From Frondihabitans sp. PhB188 (GTDB lineage: Bacteria > Actinomycetota > Actinomycetes > Actinomycetales > Microbacteriaceae), in NCBI RefSeq assembly GCF_003752365.1, contig NZ_RJUO01000002.1, positions 248,001-312,000 on the forward strand: a DNA stretch of 64,000 nt, written 5' to 3'. The notes under the pieces were generated by a model. The model worked only from the letters and a program-made list of their open reading frames with translations. It made no database searches and was not told the origin of the DNA. Of the stretch, positions 57,500-64,000 are shown in pieces. The position numbers and the translations under genes are program-made. Every line of letters starts with the position of its first letter. Within the stretch, counting starts at the first letter, position 1.

Positions 57500-58293
57500 G
57501 TGTTCTTCTCCTTCAGGAATTTCAGGTTGTGTTCGGTCCACTCGCGCTCGAGGCGAGTGGTGGTCTCTTCGTCGCCCTGCCACGGCAGCCAGTGCTCGAC
57601 GACCTGGCTGATGCCGCGCGATCCGGGGTCGATGGCGGCGAGCATGCCGTCGTAGTCGAGGCGGCCCTCGCCGAGGGGCACGCCGACGAGGCTGAACCCG
57701 ACCCAGCCCGCCTGGCGGGTGAAGTCGAAGTCCTTGACGTGCCAGTTCTTCACGTGCGGCAGGCAGCGCGCCGTGACGTCGGCGGGGTTCTCGAGGTTCG
57801 CGACGGTGTTCGCGGGGTCCAGGCAGATGCCGAGGTGCTCGCTGCCGACGGCCTCCACGAGCGCCACCAGCTCGGTCGACGACACCTGCTCGTAGGTCTC
57901 GAGCGCCAGCGTGACAGCGGCGGCCTCGTAGCGCGGCACGATCTGACGGAGCCGAGCGACGCTCTCGTCGAAGGTCGGCCGGTCGTCGCCCGAGGTCCAC
58001 ATGCTCCTGACGACGGTCGCGCCGAGGGCGACGGCGAGGTCGAGGTGGCGGTCGAGGTGCGCAGGAACTGTGCCGCGCGTCCCGACCTCCAGCGTCAGCC
58101 CGAGCCCGTCGGCCACCGCCCTGGTCGCCGCGAGCTGCGCGTCGTCGTACCCGGCCAGGGGTGCGTAGTCGCAGATCTGGAAGAGCTCCGCGCCGATCGC
58201 CGCCGCGTCGCGCAGCATGTCGTCGAGGCTCATCGGGTCGGCGACCCGCTCCGAGAACCGCCAGAAGTAGGCGTAGGTCGAGAGGCCGATCAC
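57496..58293 (-). CDS. sugar-phosphate isomerase/epimerase-like TIM-barrel enzyme (probable 3-oxo-isoapionate decarboxylase)
   Basis: 265-residue AP-endonuclease-2-type TIM barrel. Expected divalent-metal ligands are visible: Glu in LALETYEQ, Asp in CLDPANT, His in WHVKDFDF and Glu in VVEHWLPW. The N-terminus LSTYAYFWRFSE starts the barrel. The family includes isomerases and epimerases of sugar acids. From memory, OiaC of the D-apionate route belongs here and decarboxylates 3-oxo-isoapionate to L-erythrulose. GTG at 58293 overlaps the TIM-family stop as GTGA. If the pathway guess is wrong, it is a ketose epimerase or isomerase. Confidence 0.8.
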   Translation of the reverse strand: MIGLSTYAYFWRFSERVADPMSLDDMLRDAAAIGAELFQICDYAPLAGYDDAQLAATRAVADGLGLTLEVGTRGTVPAHLDRHLDLAVALGATVVRSMWTSGDDRPTFDESVARLRQIVPRYEAAAVTLALETYEQVSSTELVALVEAVGSEHLGICLDPANTVANLENPADVTARCLPHVKNWHVKDFDFTRQAGWVGFSLVGVPLGEGRLDYDGMLAAIDPGSRGISQVVEHWLPWQGDEETTTRLEREWTEHNLKFLKEKNT

Positions 58294-59078
58294 GCGGAGG
58301 CCCCCTGATGCGCGAGCGCGACGACCTCGTCGAGGATCAGCTCGACCGCAGCGGGGTCGTGCGCGAAGCGGCCGAGGAAGAGGCCCTTCACGTCGCCGCC
58401 GAGGGAGGTCAGCAGGCCGGGGCCGGCGCTGCCGCCGTAGATGACCCGGCTGCCGTCGCGGCCCTCGAGCGCCTGGACGAACTGCTCGAGCTCAGCGACG
58501 ACCGCGGCGATGTACTCGGGGGCGGCGGGCTTGGGCGCGCCGATGGCCCACTGCGGCTCGTACGCGACGATGATCGCGCCCGGACCGGCCTGCGCCAGCG
58601 CGGACTCGATCTGCTGGGTCACCTCGAGCGACGAGATGGCCGGCGAGGCGGCCTCCTCCTCGCCGACGCAGAGGAGCGGAGTCAGGCCGTTGCGGAGAGC
58701 GGCGGCGGTCTTCTGCGCGATGACCTCGTCGTCCTCGTGGAAGAGCGCGCGGCGCTCGGCGTGGCCGACCTCGGCGAGCGTGCAGCCGATCTCGGCCAGC
58801 TCGACGCCGGAGACCTCGCCGGTGAACGCGCCGGAGTCGGCCCACGCGATGTCCTGCGCGCCGAGGCGCACCGAAGCACCCGCGAGCGCGTCGCGGACGG
58901 GGACGATCGACGGGAAGGTCGGGACGACGAACAGCTCGACCAGGCCGTCCGCGACCGCGGGGTGGCGACGTGCGATGTCGCCGATGGCGGTGGCCCACTC
59001 CACCGTGCGGGCGTGGCCGAAGTACATCTTCAGGCTCACCCCCACGGTGAAGGGGGCTGCCGCCGAGTCGCTCAGCAT
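58290..59078 (-). CDS. lerI: triosephosphate-isomerase-family protein (probable L-erythrulose-1-phosphate isomerase)
   Basis: 262-residue TIM-family enzyme. Catalytic residues match: Lys in GVSLKMYFG, His in EVGHAERR and Glu in [10 protein letters not shown], with the phosphate loop [13 protein letters not shown] itself would read NWKM rather than SLKM and VGHSERR rather than VGHAERR, which suits the specialised group that includes LerI/EryH (L-erythrulose 1-phosphate to D-erythrulose 4-phosphate). The ATG at 59078 overlaps the rpiB-type gene end by 7 bases. A housekeeping tpiA is expected elsewhere. Neighbouring RpiB-type and DAK-type genes support tetrulose phosphate metabolism. Confidence 0.82.
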   Translation of the reverse strand: MLSDSAAAPFTVGVSLKMYFGHARTVEWATAIGDIARRHPAVADGLVELFVVPTFPSIVPVRDALAGASVRLGAQDIAWADSGAFTGEVSGVELAEIGCTLAEVGHAERRALFHEDDEVIAQKTAAALRNGLTPLLCVGEEEAASPAISSLEVTQQIESALAQAGPGAIIVAYEPQWAIGAPKPAAPEYIAAVVAELEQFVQALEGRDGSRVIYGGSAGPGLLTSLGGDVKGLFLGRFAHDPAAVELILDEVVALAHQGASA

Positions 59079-59575
59079 GAGGCGGAGTCCACCGCCGCAG
59101 GGGCGCCGGTCGTGTTCGCGGCCTCGTAGTCGTTCATGATCTGGACCTTGTCGTTCGACGCGCTGGACGTGTCGAACGTGTAGGTCAGCCACTCGCGGAC
59201 ATTGCGGCGGGCGAGCTCGATCCCGACGACACGCTGCCCCTGGCACAGGACGTGGGCGTCGTTCGACAGGATCGATCGCTCGACCGAGAACGAGTCGTGC
59301 GCGGTCACGGCACGGATGCCCGGGACCTTGTTCGCCGCGATCGCGACACCGAGGCCGGTGCCGCAGAACAGGACGGCACGGTCGGCCTCGCCGCGCGCGA
59401 TCATCTCCGCCGCGGCGATGGCCACGGACGGGTACGGGGTGTGCGACGCCGCGTCCACTCCCACGTCGACGACGGAGGCGACGAGGGCGTTGCCCTCCAG
59501 GTCCTGCTTGACGATCTCCTTGTAGTCGAATCCGGCGTCGTCGGATCCGATGACGATTCGCAGCTGCTCAGCCAT
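59072..59575 (-). CDS. derI: RpiB/LacAB-family isomerase (probable D-erythrulose-4-phosphate isomerase)
   Basis: 167-residue sugar-phosphate isomerase. [21 protein letters not shown] is the N-terminal block, [27 protein letters not shown] holds the active-site Cys and the anion hole GTGLG, and [28 protein letters not shown] closes the fold. In tetritol and apionate pathways DerI-type members convert D-erythrulose 4-phosphate to D-erythrose 4-phosphate, and a neighbouring TIM-family gene is the rule. AAGGAG lies 7 bases before the ATG. A ribose 5-phosphate role cannot be excluded from sequence. It follows the kinase gene by 17 bases. Confidence 0.84.
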   Translation of the reverse strand: MAEQLRIVIGSDDAGFDYKEIVKQDLEGNALVASVVDVGVDAASHTPYPSVAIAAAEMIARGEADRAVLFCGTGLGVAIAANKVPGIRAVTAHDSFSVERSILSNDAHVLCQGQRVVGIELARRNVREWLTYTFDTSSASNDKVQIMNDYEAANTTGAPAAVDSASC

Positions 59576-59592
59576 TGCGTTCTCCTTCGGGG

Positions 59593-61320
59593 TTACTTCG
59601 TTGAGGTCGCGAGGACTGTCGCGACGGACTGCACGATGAGGCCGAGAGACACGGCTCCGGCGTCGGGGGTGCCGAGGCTCTTCTCCGCGTGCGGACGAGC
59701 TCGCCCCATCTTGGGCAGGAGGTCCTTGGTGGCGGCTGCGGCATCGGAGGCGATGTCAGCCGAGGTCTTCCATGCATCGGTCAGGTGCTCGCCGGCCTGC
59801 ACGCGCTCGGTGAGCGCCGTCGAGAAGGGCACGAGCACGTCGACCATGGTCTTGTCGCCGACGACGGCGCCGAACTCGAGGATCTCGGTGGTCGCCTGCG
59901 CGACTCCGCGCGCCACGGCGTCGGCGTCCGCCGCGGCCGAGTCGGTGAGCGCGCCTCCGACGGCGCCGAGGGCCGACCCCCACAGGGCACCGGAGGTTCC
60001 GCCGGCGCGGTCCGACCAGGCGTCGCCCGCCCGGTCGAGGACGGTCTTGGCTCCGGCTCCCCGGTCGAGAGCGTCGTGGGCGGCCTCCACCGCGGCGGTG
60101 ACGCCGCGCTGCATGCCGATGCCGTGATCGCCGTCGCCGGCCACCGCGTCGATCCGGCCGAGCTCGTCGGCGTTCTCGTCGATGACGACCTTGATCGCAT
60201 CCAGGGCGGTCACGACCAGGGCCGCGGCCTGTCGCGACTCCTCGGAGGACTCGGGGATCGGCTCGGCGAGCTCCTCCTCGTCGTGGATCTCGGCTGCGGC
60301 GCTCGAGGGGTCGACCGAGCCCTTCTTGTAGGCGGGCGCGTCGACCGGGGCGGCCCAGAGGCTCTCCAGCTCGTCGTCGAGCCAGAACAGGGTCAGCGAG
60401 GCGCCGGCCATGTCGAAGCTCGTGACGAGCTCGCCGACCTCCGGCTCGACGACCTCGACGCCCGCGGCGGTCAGCAGCTCGTCGATCTTCGCGTAGACGA
60501 CGAAGAGCTCTTCGTACTTGACCGATCCGAGGCCGTTCAGGATGACCGCGACGCGCTGGCCGTCGGCCCGCTCGACGCCGTCGGGCAGCTCGGCGAGCAG
60601 GGTCGAGACGAGGAGCTCGGCGAGGCCGGCCGCCGTCGGGACATCCTGCTCGGAGATCCCGGGCTCGCCGTGGATGCCGAGCCCGACGGCCATCCGGCCC
60701 TCGGGGACGGTGAACAGCGGCTCGTCGGCCCCCGGCAGGGAGCACCCGGTGAACGCGACGCCGATCGACCGCGTGCGGTCGTTGGCCTTCTGCGCCACGC
60801 GGACGACCTCGTCGAGCGAGTACCCGGCTGCCGCTGCGGCACCCGCCGCCTTGAAGACGGTGAAGTCGCCCGCGATGCCGCGGCGCCTGTGCTTCTCGGC
60901 AGCGGAGGCGCTCGCGACGTCGTCGGTGATCGTCACCGTCTCGACGCGGATGCCCTCCTCGCGGAGCCTGGCCTGCGCGCGGTCGAAGTTCAGGACGTCG
61001 CCGGCGTAGTTGCCGTAGCTGAGCAGGACGCCGCCGCCGTTGTGGGCCGACTTCGAGACCGAGCGGACCTGCTGCCACGACGGCGAGGCGAACAGGTTGC
61101 CGAGGGCCGCGCCCGCGGCGAGGCCTGGTCCGACGAGACCGCCGAACGCCGGGTAGTGGCCCGACCCGCCGCCGACGACGAGCGCCACCGAGCCGGGTGC
61201 CGAGGCGGCCGTGCGGACGACGCCGCCGTGGACCTTGCGGACCCAGCGGCGGTTGGCTGCGACGAACCCGTCGACCGCCTCGTCGGCGAAGTCGGACGGC
61301 TCGTTGAAGAGGCGCGTCAT
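59593..61320 (-). CDS. lerK: DAK-family kinase (probable L-erythrulose kinase)
   Basis: 575-residue single-chain DAK kinase: a DhaK domain (residues about 1-330) and a DhaL domain (about 375-575). DhaK shows [42 protein letters not shown] and ITDDVASA. DhaL has [16 protein letters not shown], which binds Mg-ADP, and [17 protein letters not shown]. An Asp/Glu-rich linker joins them. ATP-dependent DAKs of this length phosphorylate dihydroxyacetone or, as with LerK/DerK of mycobacteria, erythrulose. The neighbouring isomerases favour L-erythrulose 1-phosphate as the product. Its ATG overlaps the MFS stop as TGATG. Confidence 0.86.
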   Translation of the reverse strand: MTRLFNEPSDFADEAVDGFVAANRRWVRKVHGGVVRTAASAPGSVALVVGGGSGHYPAFGGLVGPGLAAGAALGNLFASPSWQQVRSVSKSAHNGGGVLLSYGNYAGDVLNFDRAQARLREEGIRVETVTITDDVASASAAEKHRRRGIAGDFTVFKAAGAAAAAGYSLDEVVRVAQKANDRTRSIGVAFTGCSLPGADEPLFTVPEGRMAVGLGIHGEPGISEQDVPTAAGLAELLVSTLLAELPDGVERADGQRVAVILNGLGSVKYEELFVVYAKIDELLTAAGVEVVEPEVGELVTSFDMAGASLTLFWLDDELESLWAAPVDAPAYKKGSVDPSSAAAEIHDEEELAEPIPESSEESRQAAALVVTALDAIKVVIDENADELGRIDAVAGDGDHGIGMQRGVTAAVEAAHDALDRGAGAKTVLDRAGDAWSDRAGGTSGALWGSALGAVGGALTDSAAADADAVARGVAQATTEILEFGAVVGDKTMVDVLVPFSTALTERVQAGEHLTDAWKTSADIASDAAAATKDLLPKMGRARPHAEKSLGTPDAGAVSLGLIVQSVATVLATSTK

Positions 61321-62711
61321 CAGCCGAGCCCCGCGGCCGTGGCGGCAGCCGGCCTCTCGGCGGTGGCAGTCGGTCCGACGCGGCGCTTGCGCGACAGCAG
61401 CGCCATCAGGAGGGCGGACAGGAGCATGAAGAATCCGACTATGAACATGGCTGCACGGTACCCGCCGGTGGCGTCGGTGACCGCCCCGGTGATGTACGGG
61501 GCCGCGAAGCCGGCCAGGTTGCCCATGGTGTTGATGAGCGCGATGCCGGCTGCGGCGGCGGTGCCGGTGAGGAACTGCGTGGGCAGCGTCCAGAAGTTCG
61601 GGAGAGCCGCGAAGATCGACATGGCCGTGAATGCGATGACGACGATCGTCGCCGCCGGCGAGTTCATATAGAGCGCGACGGGGATGCTGACGCCGCCGAC
61701 GATCGCCGGGATCACGATGTGCCAGGTCCTGAGGCCGCGCTTGGTGGCGTCCCGCGACCAGAAGTACAGGGCGAGAGCCGCCGGCACGTAGGGGATGGCC
61801 GTGATGAGCCCTTTCTCGAAGAGGTCGAACTCGGTGCCGAACTGCTCCTGGAAGGTGCCGATGATCGTCGGCAGGAAGAAGGCGAGAGCGTAGAGGCCGT
61901 AGATGAACCCGAAGTAGATGAACGCGAGCATCCAGACCCGGCCGCTCTTCAGGACGCGGCCGAGGCCGACGCCGTGGCCCCCGATGCCGGTGGCGCTGGT
62001 CTCGGTGCCGATCTTCTCCTCTTCGAGAGTGGTCTCGAGCCAGGTGCTCTCCTCCTCGGTCAGCCACTTGGCGTGCGAGGGCCTGTCCTTGAGGTAGAAC
62101 CAGGCCACGACGCCGACGATGACCGCGGGGATCGAGACGCAGAGGAACATGAAGCGCCAGCCCTCGAGGCCGAGCACGCCGTCGTTCTGGAGCAGGAGTC
62201 CGGCCAGCGGGGCACCCACGACGCTCGTGAGCGGCTGGGCCAGGTAGAACAGGGCCAGGATCTTCGAGCGGTGCTTCGACGGCACCCAGAGGCTCAGGAA
62301 CAGGATCGCGCCGGGGAAGAACCCGGCTTCGGCGACGCCCAGCAGGAAGCGGAGGCCCGCGAGCTGCTCGAAATTCTGGGCGAAGGTGAACAGGAACGCC
62401 ACGATGCCCCAGGTCACCATGATGCGGGCGAGCCAGCGGCGGGCGCCGAAGCGCGCCAGGGCCAGGTTCGACGGCACCTCGAGAAGGATGTAGCCGATGA
62501 AGAAGACGCCCGAGGCGAAGCCGAACTGCGCGGCGCTCAGACCGAGGTCGGCCTCCATGCCGTTGGGGGCGGCGAAGCCGATGGCGGTGCGGTCGAGGTA
62601 GTTGATGAAGAACATCAGGGCCACGAACGGCACGAGCCGGATCGAGATCTTGCGGATGGCCGACCTCTCGACGCCGTTCGGCGCGGGGGTGGCTGTCAAG
62701 GGGGCGTCCAC
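61320..62711 (-). CDS. MFS sugar-acid transporter (anion:cation symporter type)
   Basis: 463-residue, 12-TM carrier of the ACS subfamily, which takes up tartrate, galactonate, phthalate and similar acids. TM1 carries RLVPFVALMFFINYLDRTAIGFAAP. TM4-5 region: GLRFLLGVAEAGFFPGAILFLSLWVPSKHRSK, a hallmark of the group. A charged cytoplasmic loop (DRPSHAKWLTEEESTWLETTLEEEK) divides the halves. GTG at 62711 has GGAG 5 bases before it. It is first in the operon and would import the acid used by the downstream enzymes, most likely D-apionate or a related C5 acid (inference). The divergent FCD-GntR is the expected controller. Confidence 0.88.
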   Translation of the reverse strand: MDAPLTATPAPNGVERSAIRKISIRLVPFVALMFFINYLDRTAIGFAAPNGMEADLGLSAAQFGFASGVFFIGYILLEVPSNLALARFGARRWLARIMVTWGIVAFLFTFAQNFEQLAGLRFLLGVAEAGFFPGAILFLSLWVPSKHRSKILALFYLAQPLTSVVGAPLAGLLLQNDGVLGLEGWRFMFLCVSIPAVIVGVVAWFYLKDRPSHAKWLTEEESTWLETTLEEEKIGTETSATGIGGHGVGLGRVLKSGRVWMLAFIYFGFIYGLYALAFFLPTIIGTFQEQFGTEFDLFEKGLITAIPYVPAALALYFWSRDATKRGLRTWHIVIPAIVGGVSIPVALYMNSPAATIVVIAFTAMSIFAALPNFWTLPTQFLTGTAAAAGIALINTMGNLAGFAAPYITGAVTDATGGYRAAMFIVGFFMLLSALLMALLSRKRRVGPTATAERPAAATAAGLG

Positions 62712-62803
62712 TGCGACTCCATTTCGTTCAACGACGTTGTCGGACGTGCACGAGAGGGTCGTCCCGCGTCACTGCTCCCATGATGACTCCCGCAACATAA
62801 TCT

Positions 62804-62817
62804 GTCAACCGGTTGAC
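62804..62817. promoter_or_regulatory. 14-bp palindromic operator of the sugar-acid operon
   Basis: GTCAACC-GGTTGAC is a perfect palindrome. The decamer GGTTGACCAA at 62811-62820 recurs exactly at 62851-62860, 40 bases away, so two similar sites exist in the divergent promoter region. Confidence 0.65.
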
Positions 62818-62848
62818 CAATTAAACTGCCGGTGTGCCCGCCCCCGAA

Positions 62849-62860
62849 TTGGTTGACCAA
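62849..62860. promoter_or_regulatory. second operator, next to the fadR-type promoter
   Basis: TTGGT-TG-ACCAA is a palindrome of the form TTGGTNNACCAA expected of FCD-GntR sites. It lies 5 bases before the TAGGCT -10 of the GntR gene and could mediate autoregulation. Confidence 0.65.
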
Positions 62861-62864
62861 AAGA

Positions 62865-62870
62865 TAGGCT
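62865..62870 (+). promoter_or_regulatory. -10 element giving a leaderless FCD-GntR mRNA
   Basis: TAGGCT lies 7 bases before the ATG at 62878. Confidence 0.45.
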
Positions 62871-62877
62871 TCACGCC

Positions 62878-63618
62878 ATGCCGGCCTATCCAGACGACGA
62901 CCCCGCGACGCTGCGGCTCGAGATCGAAGCCGTGCCCCGGGGGACCGCCGTGGCCGAGGTCGTGAAGCAGCTCATCTCGCTGCTGACCGGCGGCGAGCTC
63001 ACCCCCGGGTCGCGGCTCCCTCCAGAACGCCAGCTCGCCGAGGAGCTCGGGGTGGGGCGGTCCGCCGTCCGCGAGGCCCTCGCGGCGCTCGAGATCCTCG
63101 GGATCGTCAGCGTCCGTCCCGGCTCGGGCACCTACCTGCGCGACTCCACCTCCGAGCTCCTGCCGACGACGCTCAGCTGGGGGCTCATGCTCTCCGCGTC
63201 GCGCACCCGTGAGCTGATCGAGGTCCGCGGCGCGCTCGAGATCCAGGCGGCCGCGTTCGCCGCGAGCCGGATCACCGACGACGAGGTCGAGATGCTGGCG
63301 CGGCACATCGAGACCATGAAGGAGAGCCTCGACGACCTCGACCGCTTCGTCGAGGCCGACGTGCGCTTCCACCTGCAGATCGCGGCGAGCGCCGACAACG
63401 TCGTGCTGCGCGACCTCCTGCAGAGCGTCCGCTCCCTCCTGCGCCTCTGGGTCGAGCGCGGCCTCCGCGACCGCGACCAGGGCGCTGTCGCCCTGCGCGA
63501 GCACATGGCCATCTACGAGGCCATCGCGGCGCACGACTCGGTGGCGGCCGAGGCGGCCATGCGCGTGCACATGACCACGGCGGGCGATCGCGTGGCGAGC
63601 CTCGACCTCGACTCCTAG
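62878..63618 (+). CDS. FadR-type (FCD domain) GntR regulator
   Basis: 246-residue regulator of the sugar-acid operon. The winged helix-turn-helix is at residues about 20-85 (AEVVKQLISLLTGGELTPGSRLPPERQLAEELGVGRSAVREALAALEILGIVSVRPGSGTYL). The FCD domain follows (RTRELIEVRGALEIQAAAFAASRITDDEVEMLARHIETMKESL, ADVRFHLQIAASADNVVLRDLLQS), with the Asp/His metal-binding residues. It faces the MFS gene, and two operator-like palindromes lie between them. The ligand is probably the transported acid or a pathway intermediate. Confidence 0.92.
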   Translation: MPAYPDDDPATLRLEIEAVPRGTAVAEVVKQLISLLTGGELTPGSRLPPERQLAEELGVGRSAVREALAALEILGIVSVRPGSGTYLRDSTSELLPTTLSWGLMLSASRTRELIEVRGALEIQAAAFAASRITDDEVEMLARHIETMKESLDDLDRFVEADVRFHLQIAASADNVVLRDLLQSVRSLLRLWVERGLRDRDQGAVALREHMAIYEAIAAHDSVAAEAAMRVHMTTAGDRVASLDLDS

Positions 63619-63636
63619 GGGCGGGTCAGCGGTCCG

Positions 63637-64000
63637 TCAGCGACGAGTCAGGCGCGCATCGGTGGTCGTTGTCGCGATGCTGTAGAGGCTCGTCGAGGCG
63701 GCGGCGAACAGCGTCGTGCCGTCCGGTCCGCCGAAGCAGAGGTTCGCCGTCAGCTCCGGCAGATCCACTGCACCCAGGAACTCGCCGTCCGGCGCGTAGA
63801 CCTCGACGCCGGTCGCACACGACGTCCAGACGTTCCCCGCCGCGTCGACGCGGAATCCGTCGGCCAGACCCGAGCCCACCGTGGCGAACACCCGTGAGTT
63901 CTTGCACCGGACGCCGTCGGTCACGTCGTACGCGCGGATGCAGCGGTTGCCGACACCCGCGGGCTGGCGCGCAGAAGACGTGTCGGCGACGTAGAGCACC
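63637..64000 (-). CDS. SMP-30/gluconolactonase-type lactonase (5' end outside window)
   Basis: C-terminal 120 residues of a six-bladed propeller hydrolase. The visible part, LADGFRVDAAGNVWTSCATGVEVYAPDGEFLGAVDLPELTANLCFGGPDGTTLFAAASTSLYSIATT, is the standard last two blades, including the Asp of the L-A-D-G metal site. The beginning lies beyond 64000. SMP-30 lactonases open sugar lactones to the free acids used by operons such as the adjacent one; here it could give the acid imported or oxidised in the pathway (for example apionolactone to apionate, inference). Its own promoter is outside the window. It converges on the FCD-GntR gene. Confidence 0.85.
   Translation of the reverse strand, partial: VLYVADTSSARQPAGVGNRCIRAYDVTDGVRCKNSRVFATVGSGLADGFRVDAAGNVWTSCATGVEVYAPDGEFLGAVDLPELTANLCFGGPDGTTLFAAASTSLYSIATTTTDARLTRR

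Noticed and set aside
58290-59078. Housekeeping triosephosphate isomerase
   Set aside because: The active-site neighbourhood reads SLKM and VGHAERR rather than NWKM and VGHSERR, and the operon is not glycolytic (no gap or pgk genes).
1-64000. tRNA, rRNA or riboswitch signals
   Set aside because: I saw no cloverleaf with a GGTTCGAATCC-type arm, no rRNA core sequence and no known riboswitch pattern. Upstream regions of cysK and the SulP gene were also examined.
1-64000. Mobile elements, integrases or a genomic island boundary
   Set aside because: No transposase or integrase protein is seen and no tRNA-flanked direct repeat. G+C and codon use look even, apart from very short AT-richer operators.

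Overview
The window looks like chromosomal DNA of a high-G+C actinobacterium, most likely a Microbacteriaceae-type soil or plant bacterium. The G+C content is very high throughout. Proteins resemble actinobacterial families, GTG starts and ATGA/GTGA/TGATG overlaps are frequent, and many genes appear to be transcribed without a leader (a TANNNT hexamer 6-8 bases before the start codon). I see no rRNA, tRNA, CRISPR array, transposase, integrase or phage gene. It reads as ordinary chromosome rich in catabolic and regulatory genes.

Layout. 1-3.8 kb (minus): a SufS-type cysteine desulfurase cut by the window edge, a membrane acyltransferase, then cysE and cysK (cysteine synthesis). 3.9-8.0 kb: a small membrane protein, a Nudix hydrolase, a DinB-fold protein, an unknown protein and a 14-TM drug exporter. 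8.3-11.8 kb: a thioredoxin-reductase-like flavoprotein with a Gly/Ala-rich insert, divergent from an XRE-cupin regulator, then a SulP transporter. 12.0-17.6 kb: glpD with a divergent SorC-type regulator, a histidine phosphatase, and a translationally coupled GntR-MFS pair. 17.7-24.1 kb: a GH127 glycosidase with an ABC sugar importer (binding protein and two permeases, no ATPase) facing a LacI regulator. This unit probably imports and cleaves plant beta-L-arabinofuranosides. 24.3-28.5 kb: two coupled secreted beta-propeller proteins with cell-wall-type repeats.

28.7-47.7 kb is nitrogen catabolism. It has an ethanolamine-type permease, a lipoprotein, and a class III aminotransferase homologue with a GntR regulator, opposite an aminoglycoside-phosphotransferase-fold kinase; together these suggest a kinase/phospho-lyase route for an amino alcohol. 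A PucR regulator then faces gabT-gabD-aminobutyraldehyde dehydrogenase-putrescine oxidase-APC permease-MBL protein, and aguB-aguA run on the other strand under a TetR gene with a 22-bp palindromic operator. Together these genes can take agmatine to N-carbamoylputrescine, putrescine, 4-aminobutanal, GABA and succinate.

47.8-56.5 kb: a second TetR gene, a two-domain VOC protein and an aldo/keto reductase sharing a 26-bp palindrome, an unknown acidic protein, a beta-phosphoglucomutase-GH65 phosphorylase pair, a TetR gene facing an NAD-dependent epimerase-like protein, and an alpha/beta hydrolase. 56.6-64 kb (minus, except the FCD-GntR regulator) is a tightly overlapping sugar-acid operon: MFS transporter, DAK-family kinase, RpiB-type isomerase, TIM-family isomerase, TIM-barrel sugar enzyme and an oxidoreductase with a 6-phosphogluconate-dehydrogenase-like C-terminus. 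An SMP-30 lactonase (partial) lies beyond the regulator. The gene content matches the D-apionate to L-erythrulose to D-erythrose 4-phosphate pathway, which would fit a plant-polysaccharide diet.

Sequence oddities are a dispersed GCGCAGGAACTCG-type motif, several tandem repeats that run into gene ends, and a series of well-formed operators.
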